The notes under the pieces: generated by a model
What the model was told of the DNA's origin: nothing
The model's input: the letters and a program-made list of their open reading frames with translations, nothing else
The model's database searches: none
Origin: Pseudomonas capsici
GTDB lineage: Bacteria; Pseudomonadota; Gammaproteobacteria; Pseudomonadales; Pseudomonadaceae
Reading direction: 5' to 3'
Assembly (NCBI RefSeq): GCF_017165765.1
Contig: NZ_JAFGZD010000007.1
Location: 248,001 to 312,000 of the forward strand
Length of the DNA: 64,000 bases
Made by a program: the position numbers and the translations under genes
In this document: positions 29,044-38,329 of the stretch, piece by piece
Position numbering within the stretch: the first letter of the stretch is position 1
How the letters are laid out: each line of letters starts with the position of its first letter

Positions 29044-30378
29044 ATGATCCATATCCCGAAGTCCGAATACGCCCGCCGACGCAAGGCCCTGATGGCCCAG
29101 ATGGTGCCCAACAGCATCGCCATTCTTCCGGCTGCGGCTGTTGCGATTCGCAATCGTGATGTCGAGCATGTCTACCGGCAGGACAGTGACTTCCAGTACC
29201 TGAGCGGCTTTCCCGAGCCCGAGGCTGTGGTGGTGCTGATTCCGGGGCGCGAATATGGCGAGTACGTGCTGTTCTGCCGCGAGCGCAACCCGGAGCGAGA
29301 ACTGTGGGACGGGCTGCGTGCCGGTCAGGAAGGTGCCGTTCGGGATTACGGGGCCGACGATGCCTTCCCGATCAACGATATCGACGACATCCTGCCGGGC
29401 CTGATCGAAGGACGGGAGCGGGTGTACTCGGCCATGGGCAGCAACCCTGAATTCGACCGGCATCTGATGGAGTGGATCAATACGATTCGTTCCAAGGCTC
29501 ATCTGGGGGCGCAACCGCCGAACGAGTTCGTTGCGCTGGATCATCTGCTTCACGATATGCGCCTGTATAAATCGGCAGCGGAAGTGAAGGTCATGCGCGA
29601 GGCTGCGCAGATTTCCGCTCGCGCCCACATCCGGGCGATGCAGGCCAGTCGTGCCGGGCTCCATGAATTCAGCCTGGAAGCCGAGCTGGATTACGAGTTT
29701 CGCAAGGGCGGGGCCAGAATGCCTGCCTACGGGTCCATCGTCGCTTCGGGCCGTAATGCCTGCATCCTGCACTATCAGCAGAACGACGCGCCGCTCAAGG
29801 ATGGCGATCTGGTGTTGATCGATGCCGGTTGCGAGATTGATTGCTATGCCAGCGACATCACCCGCACCTTTCCGGTCAGCGGGAAATTCTCGGCAGAGCA
29901 GAAGGCGATTTATGAGCTGGTGCTCAAGTCTCAGGAAGCGGCGTTTGCGGCCATCGGCCCCGGCAAGCACTGGAACCAGGCACACGAAGCGACGGTCAGG
30001 GTTATTACTGCCGGGCTGGTGGAGCTGGGCCTGTTGCAGGGCGATGTGGACGAGTTGATCGAGACCGAAGCGTACAAGCCGTTCTACATGCACCGCGCCG
30101 GGCACTGGCTGGGCATGGACGTGCATGATGTCGGCGAATACAAGGTCGGCGGCGAATGGCGGGTACTGGAGGTCGGCATGGCGCTGACCGTGGAACCGGG
30201 GATTTATGTCTCTCCCGACAATCAGAATGTCGCGAAGAAATGGCGAGGTATCGGTGTGCGAATCGAGGATGACGTAGTGGTGACCAGGAAAGGGTGCGAG
30301 ATTCTTTCCGGTGACGTGCCCAAGACCGTCGCTGAAATCGAGGCCCTGATGGCCGCTGCACGGAATCAGGCCGCATGA
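29044..30378 (+). CDS. pepP: Xaa-Pro aminopeptidase
   Basis: PepP removes the N-terminal residue from X-Pro peptides with a dimanganese centre. The 444-aa protein has the creatinase-like N-terminal domain (EYARRRKALMAQM..., DFQYLSGFPEPEAV) and a pita-bread catalytic domain carrying the metal ligands in LVLIDAGCEIDCYASDITRT and HRAGHWLGMDVHDVGEY, with further Glu ligands near LTVEPGIYV and GIGVRIEDD. It starts 73 bp after ygfB and overlaps ubiH by four bases (ATGA). Confidence 0.95.
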   Translation: MIHIPKSEYARRRKALMAQMVPNSIAILPAAAVAIRNRDVEHVYRQDSDFQYLSGFPEPEAVVVLIPGREYGEYVLFCRERNPERELWDGLRAGQEGAVRDYGADDAFPINDIDDILPGLIEGRERVYSAMGSNPEFDRHLMEWINTIRSKAHLGAQPPNEFVALDHLLHDMRLYKSAAEVKVMREAAQISARAHIRAMQASRAGLHEFSLEAELDYEFRKGGARMPAYGSIVASGRNACILHYQQNDAPLKDGDLVLIDAGCEIDCYASDITRTFPVSGKFSAEQKAIYELVLKSQEAAFAAIGPGKHWNQAHEATVRVITAGLVELGLLQGDVDELIETEAYKPFYMHRAGHWLGMDVHDVGEYKVGGEWRVLEVGMALTVEPGIYVSPDNQNVAKKWRGIGVRIEDDVVVTRKGCEILSGDVPKTVAEIEALMAAARNQAA

Positions 30379-31562
30379 GCCGTTTCAATCTTGCAATCAT
30401 CGGGGGTGGTCTGGTGGGAGCCAGCCTTGCTCTGGCCTTGCAGGCAGGTGCAAAGGCGCGAGGCTGGAAGATCGTACTGATCGAACCTTTTGCACCGGGC
30501 GACAGTTATCAGCCCAGCTACGATGCTCGCTCTTCGGCGCTGTCGTTCGGAGCGCGGCGCATTTATGAGCGTCTTGGCCTGTGGCAGCAGATCACCCGGC
30601 GTGCCGAGCCCATCCTGCAGATTCAGGTGTCTGATCGCGGGCGCTTCGGTGCGACCCGTCTTGCCGCCATGGAAGAAGGTGTTCCTGCGCTGGGTTATGT
30701 GGTGGAAAACGCCTGGCTCGGTCAATGCCTGTGGGCGGGGCTGGATCGCGAGGTCGTGACATGGCGCGTGCCCGCTGAGGTCAGGCACATGCAGGTATTG
30801 GCCGATGGCTATCGACTGACCCTCAATGACGAAACCGAACTGGAGTGCGATCTGGCGGTGCTGGCCGATGGTGGCCGCTCCAGCCTGCGCGAGCAGTTAG
30901 GCATTGCGGTACGCGAGCGTACTTACGATCAGAGCGCCTTGATCGCCAATATCACCCCGAGCGAAGCCCATTGCGGGCAGGCGTTCGAGCGCTTCACCGA
31001 TGACGGCCCCATGGCTCTGCTGCCCTTGCCGGAAAACCGCTGTGCGCTGGTCTGGACCCGCAAGGGCAATGACACCCAGCGGCTTGCAGCGCTGGATGAC
31101 CGCAGCTTCCTCAGCGAACTGCAGAATGTATTCGGTTACCGCCTTGGCACCTTGCGTCAGGTCGGTACGCGCCATGTGTATCCGCTTTCTCTGGTGGAAG
31201 CCGAAGAACAGGTTCGCTCGCATCTGGTTGTGCTGGGCAATGCCGCTCACAGCCTGCATCCGATTGCCGGTCAGGGTTTCAACCTGTCGCTGCGTGATGC
31301 CGATGCCCTGGCTGAAGCCCTGCTGGAAAGCGACAAGTCACCGGGTGATCTGACGACCCTGCTGGCCTATCGCGAAAGGCAGCGCCTCGATCAACAGATG
31401 ACCGTGGGCTTTTCCGACAAGGTCACCCGGCTGTTCGGCAGTACGCAGCCGGTGATCACGGCAGGCCGTAACCTCGGATTGCTGGGGCTGGACCTGCTGC
31501 CACCGGCCAAACGCTGGTTTGCCCGCCAGGCCATGGGCCTGGGGACTCGATCCGATGTGTGA
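30375..31562 (+). CDS. ubiH: 2-octaprenyl-6-methoxyphenol hydroxylase
   Basis: The 395-aa FAD monooxygenase has the dinucleotide fold at the N-terminus (AIIGGGLVGASLALAL), the DG motif (VLADGGRSSLREQLG) and the ribityl-binding motif LGNAAHSLHPIAGQGFNLSLRD typical of UbiH/UbiF/UbiI. The operon position after pepP assigns it to UbiH, which hydroxylates C-1 of the ubiquinone ring. It is coupled to pepP by an ATGA overlap. Confidence 0.93.
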   Translation: MSRFNLAIIGGGLVGASLALALQAGAKARGWKIVLIEPFAPGDSYQPSYDARSSALSFGARRIYERLGLWQQITRRAEPILQIQVSDRGRFGATRLAAMEEGVPALGYVVENAWLGQCLWAGLDREVVTWRVPAEVRHMQVLADGYRLTLNDETELECDLAVLADGGRSSLREQLGIAVRERTYDQSALIANITPSEAHCGQAFERFTDDGPMALLPLPENRCALVWTRKGNDTQRLAALDDRSFLSELQNVFGYRLGTLRQVGTRHVYPLSLVEAEEQVRSHLVVLGNAAHSLHPIAGQGFNLSLRDADALAEALLESDKSPGDLTTLLAYRERQRLDQQMTVGFSDKVTRLFGSTQPVITAGRNLGLLGLDLLPPAKRWFARQAMGLGTRSDV

Positions 31563-31613
31563 CCCACGAACTTTTAGAACACGGCTTTGGCCGCAAGCGA
31601 GAACGATCTAAGC

Positions 31614-32834
31614 ATGGAAACCCGCGCAGATGTGCTGATTGTCGGAGCCGGAATGGTCGGCAGCGCCCTTGCATTGGCCCTGCAAGGCAGTGGCCTGGAT
31701 GTGGTCGTGGTCGATGGCGGCCCGCTGAGCGTCAAACCCTTCGACCCGCAATCGTCCTTCGAGCCCCGCGTCAGTGCCCTGTCGGCGGCCAGCCAACGGA
31801 TTCTGCAACGCCTTGATGTCTGGGAAGGCATCGCCGCCCGTCGCGCCAGCCCTTATGGGCAGATGCATGTGTGGGATGGCAGCGGTACCGGCGAAATCCA
31901 TTTCTCTGCATCCAGCGTGCATGCCGAAGTGCTGGGCCATATCGTCGAAAACCGCGTGGTGCAGGATGCCTTGCTGGAACGGCTGCACGACAGCGATATC
32001 GGCTTGCTGGGCAATGCCCGTCTGGAGCACATGCGCCACTCCGGCGATGACTGGCTGCTGACCCTGGCCGACGGTCGTCAGTTGCGTGCGCCGCTGGTCA
32101 TTGCGGCCGATGGTGCCAATTCGGCGGTGCGCCGCCTGACAGGCACGCCGACCCGGGAATGGGATTATCTGCATCACGCCATTGTCACCAGCGTGCGCAC
32201 CGCAGACTCACATCGCAGAACGGCCTGGCAGCGTTTTACCGACGATGGTCCGCTGGCGTTCCTGCCGCTGGAGCGTGAAGGCGAGCACTGGTGCTCCATC
32301 GTCTGGTCGGTGACTCCGCTTGAGGCCGAGCGCCTGATGGCGCTGGATGACGAAGCCTTCTGTCGCGAGCTGGAGCGGGCTTTCGAGGACCGCCTGGGAA
32401 CGGTGCTGGCCGCCGACCCGCGAGTGTGTGTGCCGTTGCGTCAGCGTCATGCCAAACGTTATGTCGCGCCGGGGCTGGCGCTGATTGGCGATGCTGCCCA
32501 CACCATTCACCCGCTGGCCGGGCAGGGCGTGAACCTGGGCTTCCTGGATGCTGCGGTGCTGGCCGAAGTGCTGTTGCATGCTGCCGAGCGTGGCGAGCGT
32601 CTGGCCGATGTTCGGGTGCTGGGCCGTTACGAGCGCCGTCGCATGCCACACAACCTGGCCCTGATGGCGGCCATGGAAGGTTTCGAGCGCCTGTTCCAGG
32701 CTAACCCGCTGCCGCTGCGCTGGCTGCGCAACACCGGCCTGAAGATGGTCAACCAGATGCCGGAAGCCAAGGCCATGTTTGTGCGTGAAGCGCTGGGCTT
32801 GTCAGGAGAGCTGCCGGAGCTTGCCCGCCTGTAG
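31614..32834 (+). CDS. ubiI: Ubiquinone-biosynthesis FAD hydroxylase (UbiI/VisC-like)
   Basis: The 406-aa protein is a second UbiH/COQ6-family flavin monooxygenase, with VGAGMVGSALALALQGSGLDV at the N-terminus, AADGANSAVRRLTG, and LIGDAAHTIHPLAGQGVNLGFLD for FAD. It follows ubiH as in the E. coli operon, where the fourth gene is ubiI (C-5 hydroxylation). The start at 31614 is chosen because METRADVLIVGAG begins at the FAD fold; the longer frame from 31587 adds nine residues. UbiF-like activity cannot be excluded from sequence. Confidence 0.85.
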   Translation: METRADVLIVGAGMVGSALALALQGSGLDVVVVDGGPLSVKPFDPQSSFEPRVSALSAASQRILQRLDVWEGIAARRASPYGQMHVWDGSGTGEIHFSASSVHAEVLGHIVENRVVQDALLERLHDSDIGLLGNARLEHMRHSGDDWLLTLADGRQLRAPLVIAADGANSAVRRLTGTPTREWDYLHHAIVTSVRTADSHRRTAWQRFTDDGPLAFLPLEREGEHWCSIVWSVTPLEAERLMALDDEAFCRELERAFEDRLGTVLAADPRVCVPLRQRHAKRYVAPGLALIGDAAHTIHPLAGQGVNLGFLDAAVLAEVLLHAAERGERLADVRVLGRYERRRMPHNLALMAAMEGFERLFQANPLPLRWLRNTGLKMVNQMPEAKAMFVREALGLSGELPELARL

Positions 32835-32967
32835 GAGCAAGTGCTGTCAGGCCAGTTCGATTGCGGGAGGCAGCTTGCTGGCGACGCCTTCCGCATCATT
32901 GGCAGCCATCCGCCATATGGCGTTGAAACATTCGGTAACGCCTCGGGTGGCTGTTCGATTGTGATCG

Positions 32968-32990
32968 AAAATGGGATTAACTACCATTTC
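32968..32990. promoter_or_regulatory. Inverted-repeat site before the ferric-iron binding protein
   Basis: AAATGG (32969-32974) and CCATTT (32984-32989) form an inverted pair around a 9-bp spacer, within CGAAAATGG...CCATTTCG, about 30 bp upstream of the start at 33020. Iron-importer genes are usually Fur-controlled, but this is not a good Fur-box match, so it is reported only as an operator candidate. Confidence 0.35.
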
Positions 32991-33019
32991 GCCTCATTTT
33001 TCGAACGCGAGAGACTCCC

Positions 33020-34021
33020 ATGCAGGCTAGCAAGCGTCTTCTGGCTGCTTTGACACTGACAGTACTCGGCAGTACTGCCCAGGCCGCTGACGAGGTCGTG
33101 GTGTATTCATCGCGTATCGATGAACTGATCAAGCCGGTCTTCGATGCCTACACGGCCAAGACCGGGGTGAAGATCAAGTTCATCACCGACAAGGAAGCTC
33201 CGCTGATGCAGCGCATCAAGGCCGAAGGCGAAAACGCCACGGCTGACCTGCTGCTGACCGTCGATGCCGGTAACCTGTGGCAGGCCGAGCAGATGGGTAT
33301 TCTGCAGCCGTTCACCTCGCCGGTGATCGATGCCAATATCCCGTCCCAATACCGTTCCTCCAGCCATGCCTGGACCGGCCTGAGCCTGCGTGCGCGCACC
33401 ATCGCCTACTCGACGGATCGCGTTAAGTCTGCCGAGCTGAGCACCTACGAAGCCCTGGCAGACAAAAACTGGGAAGGGCGTCTGTGCCTGCGCACCGCCA
33501 AGAAGGTCTACAACCAGTCCCTGACAGCGACCCTGATCGAAACCCATGGTGCCGAAGCGTCCGAGAAGATTCTCAAGGGCTGGGTCAATAACCTGTCCAC
33601 CGATGTGTTCTCCGATGACATTGCGGTGCTTGAGGCCATCGATGCCGGACAATGCGACGTCGGCATCGTCAACACCTATTACTATGGCCGCCTGCACAAG
33701 GAAAACCCCGACCTGGCAGTGAAGCTGTTCTGGCCGAACCAGTCGGATCGTGGTGTACACGTCAACCTGTCGGGTATTGGCCTGACCAAATACGCACCAC
33801 ACCCCGAGGCCGCCAAGGCGCTGGTGGAGTGGATGACAGGGCCAGAGGCGCAAGCCATCTTCTCTGGCACCAACCAGGAGTTCCCGGCCAATCCGAAAGT
33901 CGCGCCATCGGCAGAAGTCGCCAGTTGGGGCGCGTTCAAGGCTGACACCATTCCTGTCGAAGTGGCGGGCAAGCGTCAGGCCGAAGCGATTCGCATGATG
34001 GATCGTGCTGGCTGGAATTGA
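33020..34021 (+). CDS. Ferric-iron ABC transporter, periplasmic binding protein
   Basis: The 333-aa product has a signal peptide (residues 1 to about 22, TAQAAD) and the FbpA/AfuA/FutA fold: [18 protein letters not shown], the [16 protein letters not shown] strand and the paired tyrosines in [10 protein letters not shown] that coordinate ferric iron. It delivers Fe3+ to the inner-membrane permease. The permease gene lies 135 bp downstream, with a REPIN between them. No ATPase gene is next to the pair. Confidence 0.9.
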   Translation: MQASKRLLAALTLTVLGSTAQAADEVVVYSSRIDELIKPVFDAYTAKTGVKIKFITDKEAPLMQRIKAEGENATADLLLTVDAGNLWQAEQMGILQPFTSPVIDANIPSQYRSSSHAWTGLSLRARTIAYSTDRVKSAELSTYEALADKNWEGRLCLRTAKKVYNQSLTATLIETHGAEASEKILKGWVNNLSTDVFSDDIAVLEAIDAGQCDVGIVNTYYYGRLHKENPDLAVKLFWPNQSDRGVHVNLSGIGLTKYAPHPEAAKALVEWMTGPEAQAIFSGTNQEFPANPKVAPSAEVASWGAFKADTIPVEVAGKRQAEAIRMMDRAGWN

Positions 34022-34040
34022 TTTAATACCGCCACGCCCC

Positions 34041-34127
34041 GTAGGAGCGAATTCATTCGCGAAAGCAGCCCGCCAGACACTGATGATGTCGAGGCCCAAA
34101 CTGCTTCGCGGATAAATCCGCTCCTAC
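34041..34127. repeat. REPIN (inverted REP pair) between iron binding protein and permease
   Basis: GTAGGAGCGAATTCATTCGC (34041-34060) is faced by its inverted partner, ending CCGCTCCTAC at 34127, the reverse complement of GTAGGAGCGG...; the pair spans 87 bp and can fold into one large hairpin. The unit matches the GTAGGAGCGAATT-type REPs seen at 21179 and 24315. Placed after the binding-protein stop, it can protect the upstream mRNA and lower permease expression. Confidence 0.88.
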
Positions 34128-34156
34128 ACGTTTCCTCATGATTTCCGAGATATCCC

Positions 34157-35773
34157 TTGGCCCATCCCGTCCAACGTCGCTGGTATCCCCTGGTTTTTGC
34201 CATCGCCGCTCTGGTGCTGTTGCCGCTGAGCGTGTTGCTGCTGTCCTGGGAGAGCATCGACCGGGAGATCTGGTCCCATCTGCTGGAAACCCAGATGGTT
34301 CGCCTGTTGAGCAACACGCTGATTCTGGTGCTGGGAGTGGGCATCGGTGTCACGCTGCTGGGCGTCAGTCTGGCGTGGCTGACCAGCCTCTGCGAGTTTC
34401 CCGGCAGGCGCTGGCTGGACTGGGCCTTGATGCTGCCCTTCGCGATTCCGGCGTATGTGCTCGCCTTTGTCTTTGTCGGCCTGCTGGACTTCTCCGGCCC
34501 CGTTCAGACCCTGATGCGGGAATGGTTCGGCAACGGCCTGCGACTGCCCCGCGTGCGCTCCACGGGCGGGGTGATCATCGTTCTGGTGCTGGTGTTCTAT
34601 CCCTACGTCTATCTGTTGGCACGCACGGCGTTTCTGGCGCAGGGCAAAGGCCTGATGGAAGCGGCCCGGGTGCTGGGGCAGTCGCCGTTGCAGGCTTTCT
34701 GGCGGGTGGCGCTGCCCATGGCGCGCCCGGCCATCGGTGCCGGTGTGGCACTGGCCTTGATGGAAACCCTGGCGGATTTCGGCGCGGTGTCGGTATTCAA
34801 CTTCGATACGTTCACTACGGCCATTTACAAGACCTGGTACGGCTTCTTCAGCCTTTCCAGTGCCGCGCAACTGGCGAGCCTGCTGCTGTTGGCCGTCATG
34901 CTGGTGCTCTATGGCGAGCGCCGTGCGCGGGGCGCCAGTCGGGCGACCAACGAGCGGCCACGAGGCAAGGCGCTCTATCATCTGCGGGGCATGAAAGCGC
35001 TGGCGGCCAGTGGCTGGTGCGGGCTGGTGTTCATCTGCGCCTTTGCCGTGCCCATGCTGCAGTTGATCGTCTGGGTCTGGCAGCGTGGGCGTTTCGATCT
35101 GGATGAGCGTTATACCGGTCTGATCCTGCATACGCTCTATCTGGGTGGCATTGCTGCGTTCATCACCGTTTGCGTGGCGCTGATTCTGGCTTTTGCCCGA
35201 CGCATGGCGCCCACTCCAGCGATTCGCTCCGGCGTGAGTCTGGCCAATCTCGGCTATGCACTGCCCGGTTCGGTGCTGGCCGTTTCGATCATGCTGGCCT
35301 TCAGTTATCTGGACCGACAACTGGTGATCCCGCTCTCCGGCTGGCTGGGTGGCGCTGGCAAACCCTTGCTGCTGGGCAGCCTGTCGGCTCTGGTGCTGGC
35401 CTATCTGGTGCGCTTCATTGCGGTGGCCTATGGACCGCTTGAAAACAGCCTGTCGCGGATTCGTCCTTCGCTGCCGGAGGCTGCCCGCAGCCTTGGGGTC
35501 AGTGGGCCAAAGTTGTTTTTCAAAGTGTATCTGCCACTGCTGGTGCCGGGGGCCTTGAGCGCGGCATTGCTGGTCTTCGTCGACGTGCTCAAGGAGATGC
35601 CCGCCACCTTGCTCATGCGTCCGTTTGGCTGGGATACCCTTGCGGTGCGCATCTTCGAGATGACCAGCGAGGGGGAATGGGCGCGTGCAGCCTTGCCCGC
35701 CTTGACGCTGGTACTGGTCGGGCTGTTGCCCGTGATCGGGTTGATCCGGCGCTCGGCGCGTCAGATTGGTTAG
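34157..35773 (+). CDS. Ferric-iron ABC transporter, fused two-domain permease
   Basis: The 538-aa protein has two homologous FbpB/AfuB-type halves, each with about six membrane spans and an EAA loop: EAARVLGQSPLQAF (about 174-187) and EAARSLGVSGPKLF (about 440-453). The fused arrangement is usual for iron permeases. The apparent start is TTG at 34157 (MAHPVQRRW), preceded by only a weak GAGA; no in-frame ATG fits nearby. The required ATPase must be encoded elsewhere. Confidence 0.88.
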   Translation: MAHPVQRRWYPLVFAIAALVLLPLSVLLLSWESIDREIWSHLLETQMVRLLSNTLILVLGVGIGVTLLGVSLAWLTSLCEFPGRRWLDWALMLPFAIPAYVLAFVFVGLLDFSGPVQTLMREWFGNGLRLPRVRSTGGVIIVLVLVFYPYVYLLARTAFLAQGKGLMEAARVLGQSPLQAFWRVALPMARPAIGAGVALALMETLADFGAVSVFNFDTFTTAIYKTWYGFFSLSSAAQLASLLLLAVMLVLYGERRARGASRATNERPRGKALYHLRGMKALAASGWCGLVFICAFAVPMLQLIVWVWQRGRFDLDERYTGLILHTLYLGGIAAFITVCVALILAFARRMAPTPAIRSGVSLANLGYALPGSVLAVSIMLAFSYLDRQLVIPLSGWLGGAGKPLLLGSLSALVLAYLVRFIAVAYGPLENSLSRIRPSLPEAARSLGVSGPKLFFKVYLPLLVPGALSAALLVFVDVLKEMPATLLMRPFGWDTLAVRIFEMTSEGEWARAALPALTLVLVGLLPVIGLIRRSARQIG

Positions 35774-35920
35774 TCACTCCCCATACGGCTACAATGCGCC
35801 GCAATCGGTGCGGTCTGTCAGACCGTTCGGCATGCTGTCATTTGCTGCAAACCTCTAGCCACGAGGGGCTGCCTTTGATCTGCCGGTCCGCACCTTCGCC
35901 ACGCCCGGAAGGAGAAACCC
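35774..35920. promoter_or_regulatory. gcvT upstream region
   Basis: The 147-bp gap carries a small hairpin (CGGTCTG-TC-AGACCG, about 35810-35825) and the gcvT ribosome site GGAAGGAG at 35908-35915. I do not see a glycine riboswitch core. Confidence 0.4.
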
Positions 35921-37003
35921 ATGGGACAGCGTACCCCACTCTTTGACCTGCACCTCGCGCTTGGCGCGAAGATGGTCGATTTTGGTGGCTGGGACATGCC
36001 GTTGCATTACGGATCGCAAGTCGAGGAGCACCATCAGGTGCGCCGCGATTGCGGAGTGTTCGATGTCTCTCACATGCATGTGATTGATGTCATGGGCAGT
36101 CAGGCAAAGGCCTGGTTGCGTTACCTGCTGGCCAACGATGTGGAACGGCTTAAAAGTCCGGGACGTGCGTTGTACAGCGCCATGCTCGATACCCGTGGCG
36201 GTATCGTCGACGACATGATTGTCTACCTCACCGCCAGCGGTTATCGCCTGGTGGTCAATGCGGCAACCGGTGCCAAGGATCTGGCCTGGATGCAATCGCA
36301 CCTCACCGGTTTCGATGTGCAACTGGTCGAGCGCACCGGGCTGGCCATGCTGGCAATTCAAGGTCCACGGGCCAGAAGCCGGATTGCCGAGCTGGTGTCC
36401 AGCGCGCGGGCCGAAACCATTCATCAGCTCAAGCCTTTTGAAGCCCATGATGACGGCGACTGGTTCATTGCCCGTACCGGTTATACCGGCGAGGACGGCC
36501 TGGAAATCATCCTGCCAGCCGAACAGGCTCCCGGCTTTTTCAACGATCTGGTCGGCGCGGGCATTTCCCCTATCGGTCTGGGGGCGCGAGATACATTGCG
36601 TCTTGAGGCCGGCATGAATCTGTATGGCCAGGACATCGACGAAAACGCCTCGCCGCTGGTTTCGAACATGGGCTGGACCATTGCCTGGGAACCGGCAGAG
36701 CGTGATTTCATCGGTCGCGATGCACTGGAAAGCGAGCGTGCCGCAGGCGTCGCCTCGAAACTGGTGGGACTGGTGCTTGAGGAGCGCGGCGTGTTGCGGG
36801 CGCGTCAGGTCGTGCGTATCGCAGAAATTGGCGAAGGAGAGATCACCAGTGGTAGTTTCTCTCCTACGCTAAGCAAGTCGATTGCCCTGGCACGTGTTCC
36901 GATGGCAACTGGCGACCGGGCCGAAGTCGAAATCCGCGGCAAATGGTATCCGGTGCGTGTAGTGCAGCCAGCGTTTGTACGTCATGGCAAAACCCTGATC
37001 TAA
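35921..37003 (+). CDS. gcvT: Aminomethyltransferase (glycine cleavage T protein)
   Basis: The 360-aa product transfers the aminomethyl carbon from lipoyl-H protein to tetrahydrofolate and releases ammonia. It shows the family motifs [39 protein letters not shown], and the C-terminal [27 protein letters not shown]. It has a strong Shine-Dalgarno and is followed after 45 bp by gcvH. The P protein gene is not in the window. Confidence 0.95.
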   Translation: MGQRTPLFDLHLALGAKMVDFGGWDMPLHYGSQVEEHHQVRRDCGVFDVSHMHVIDVMGSQAKAWLRYLLANDVERLKSPGRALYSAMLDTRGGIVDDMIVYLTASGYRLVVNAATGAKDLAWMQSHLTGFDVQLVERTGLAMLAIQGPRARSRIAELVSSARAETIHQLKPFEAHDDGDWFIARTGYTGEDGLEIILPAEQAPGFFNDLVGAGISPIGLGARDTLRLEAGMNLYGQDIDENASPLVSNMGWTIAWEPAERDFIGRDALESERAAGVASKLVGLVLEERGVLRARQVVRIAEIGEGEITSGSFSPTLSKSIALARVPMATGDRAEVEIRGKWYPVRVVQPAFVRHGKTLI

Positions 37004-37048
37004 CCTATCTGGCGGGTTTTCCGCTGACTCGATGTAGAGGATGACTAA

Positions 37049-37435
37049 ATGAGCAATATTCCCGCCGAACTGCGTTTCGCCGAAAGCCACGAATGGGCGC
37101 GCCTGGAGTCCGACGGTACGGTAACTGTGGGTATCTCCGATCATGCTCAGGAAGCGCTGGGCGATGTGGTATTCGTCGAGCTGCCGGAAATGGGCAAGGT
37201 TTTCGCCGCCACTGAAGCTGCTGGTGTGGTCGAGTCGGTCAAGGCTGCTTCCGATATCTACTCGCCTGTCTCGGGCGAAGTCATCGCGGTCAACGAAGAA
37301 TTGGCCGATGCTCCGGAATTGCTGAACAGCACTCCTTACGAAGCCTGGATCTTCAAACTCCAGCCAGGCAATGCCACAGCCGATCTGGCAAAACTGCTGG
37401 ATGCCGAGGGTTACAGAAACTCCATCGGCGAGTGA
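37049..37435 (+). CDS. gcvH: Glycine cleavage system H protein
   Basis: The 128-aa carrier has the lipoyl-lysine in [17 protein letters not shown] (Lys at about residue 64) and the [10 protein letters not shown]-terminal motif. Lipoylated H shuttles the aminomethyl group between GcvP, GcvT and the dehydrogenase. It is cotranscribed with gcvT and ends at a bidirectional terminator. Confidence 0.96.
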   Translation: MSNIPAELRFAESHEWARLESDGTVTVGISDHAQEALGDVVFVELPEMGKVFAATEAAGVVESVKAASDIYSPVSGEVIAVNEELADAPELLNSTPYEAWIFKLQPGNATADLAKLLDAEGYRNSIGE

Positions 37436-37444
37436 TCCCGAGGC

Positions 37445-37477
37445 AAAAAAATGCCGCTCGTATGAGCGGCATTTTTC
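37445..37477. terminator. Bidirectional terminator between gcvH and DUF2388 gene
   Basis: ATGCCGCTC (37451-37459) and GAGCGGCAT (37464-37472) form a perfect 9-bp stem with loop GTAT. Seven A residues lie before it and five T residues after it, so it can stop transcripts from either side of this convergent pair. Confidence 0.94.
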
Positions 37478-37487
37478 ATGGGGCCGA

Positions 37488-37808
37488 TTACTGGTTTTCG
37501 GCGACCAGATTCTTGGCCAGGATCGCGTTGGCCAGTTCCATGTCCGTTGCATTCAGGCCTGGGTTGTCTTTGCGAACCTGCTGGATAGCGGCTTCCAGGA
37601 ATGGACCACGGATGCCGCCATCGCTGGCGACGAAGCTGCCGGCGTCATCCTGTGCAGCGACGATCAGCTTGTGATCCTTGAAGGTCAGGTAAGTCGAACC
37701 GGTGGTCGCACCGGAAGAAATCACATTACGCCAGAAACCGTCGGCCATCGCTGAACCGACCGGAAGTGACAGTAAGGCACATGTGATGACTGCATGTTTG
37801 AGGCGCAT
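37488..37808 (-). CDS. DUF2388 periplasmic protein
   Basis: The 106-aa product has a signal peptide (residues 1 to about 22, SAMADG) and the DUF2388 domain, with SSGATTGSTYLTFKDHKLIVAAQDDAGSFVASDG as its core (residues about 31-64). The family is largely confined to Pseudomonas and has no known function. The start at 37808 begins the signal peptide directly; the longer frame to 37916 lacks support. Confidence 0.88.
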   Translation of the reverse strand: MRLKHAVITCALLSLPVGSAMADGFWRNVISSGATTGSTYLTFKDHKLIVAAQDDAGSFVASDGGIRGPFLEAAIQQVRKDNPGLNATDMELANAILAKNLVAENQ

Positions 37809-37866
37809 GGTGTTACTCCGACTGTGGTTGTTCTGAGAGGTTGGATAGCCGGAGCGGTGGTTGAGT

Positions 37867-38319
37867 TCAATTCGGATTCGGCGCCTCGACCTTGAGGATG
37901 GCCCCCTCCTGACCAATGACCTTTACCAGACTGCCTGTCGGCGCGTCTGGTCCTGTCACGATCCAGACGGTATCGGCGGCCTTGATCTTGCCTCTTCCAT
38001 CGACAATTGCGGTCTGGACGGTAAAGGTGCGCCCGATCAGTTCCTGTCCGCGCATGTTCAAGCCTGGTTGATCCGATGGGCGAGCCACGCTGCGCTGCCT
38101 GTGCCACCAATAGGCCGCAGTCAGTACCGAAAACAGGGCGAAAAGCAGAAACTGCAAGGCCCACGGCATTTCGGGCATGACGAAGGTCAGGATACCGACC
38201 GATGCTGCCGCAATGCCGATCCACAGCAGATAACCGCCCGCACCGAAGACCTCGAAGATCAGCAGCACCGTGCCCAGTCCAAGCCAGTCCCAGGCCGACA
38301 GGTTTTGCAGAAAATTCAT
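37867..38319 (-). CDS. NfeD family membrane protein
   Basis: The 150-aa product has two to three membrane helices (about 8-75), then a C-terminal OB-fold (RGQELIGRTFTVQTAIVDGRGK) characteristic of short NfeD proteins. NfeD proteins work with SPFH/stomatin partners in membrane microdomains, and here the SPFH gene lies directly upstream on the same strand (10 bp gap). The start MNFLQNLSAWDW at 38319 is chosen from the fold. Confidence 0.9.
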   Translation of the reverse strand: MNFLQNLSAWDWLGLGTVLLIFEVFGAGGYLLWIGIAAASVGILTFVMPEMPWALQFLLFALFSVLTAAYWWHRQRSVARPSDQPGLNMRGQELIGRTFTVQTAIVDGRGKIKAADTVWIVTGPDAPTGSLVKVIGQEGAILKVEAPNPN

Positions 38320-38329
38320 GGTGCGGGCC

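Noticed and set aside
32960..33000. Fur box before the ferric-iron binding protein
   Set aside because: The inverted repeat does not match the GATAATGATAATCATTATC pattern well enough; kept only as an unassigned operator.
35774..35920. Glycine riboswitch before gcvT
   Set aside because: The conserved aptamer core is not visible in the 147-bp gap.
36869..37552. 227-aa minus-strand frame across gcvH
   Set aside because: It is antisense to gcvH and crosses the intrinsic terminator.
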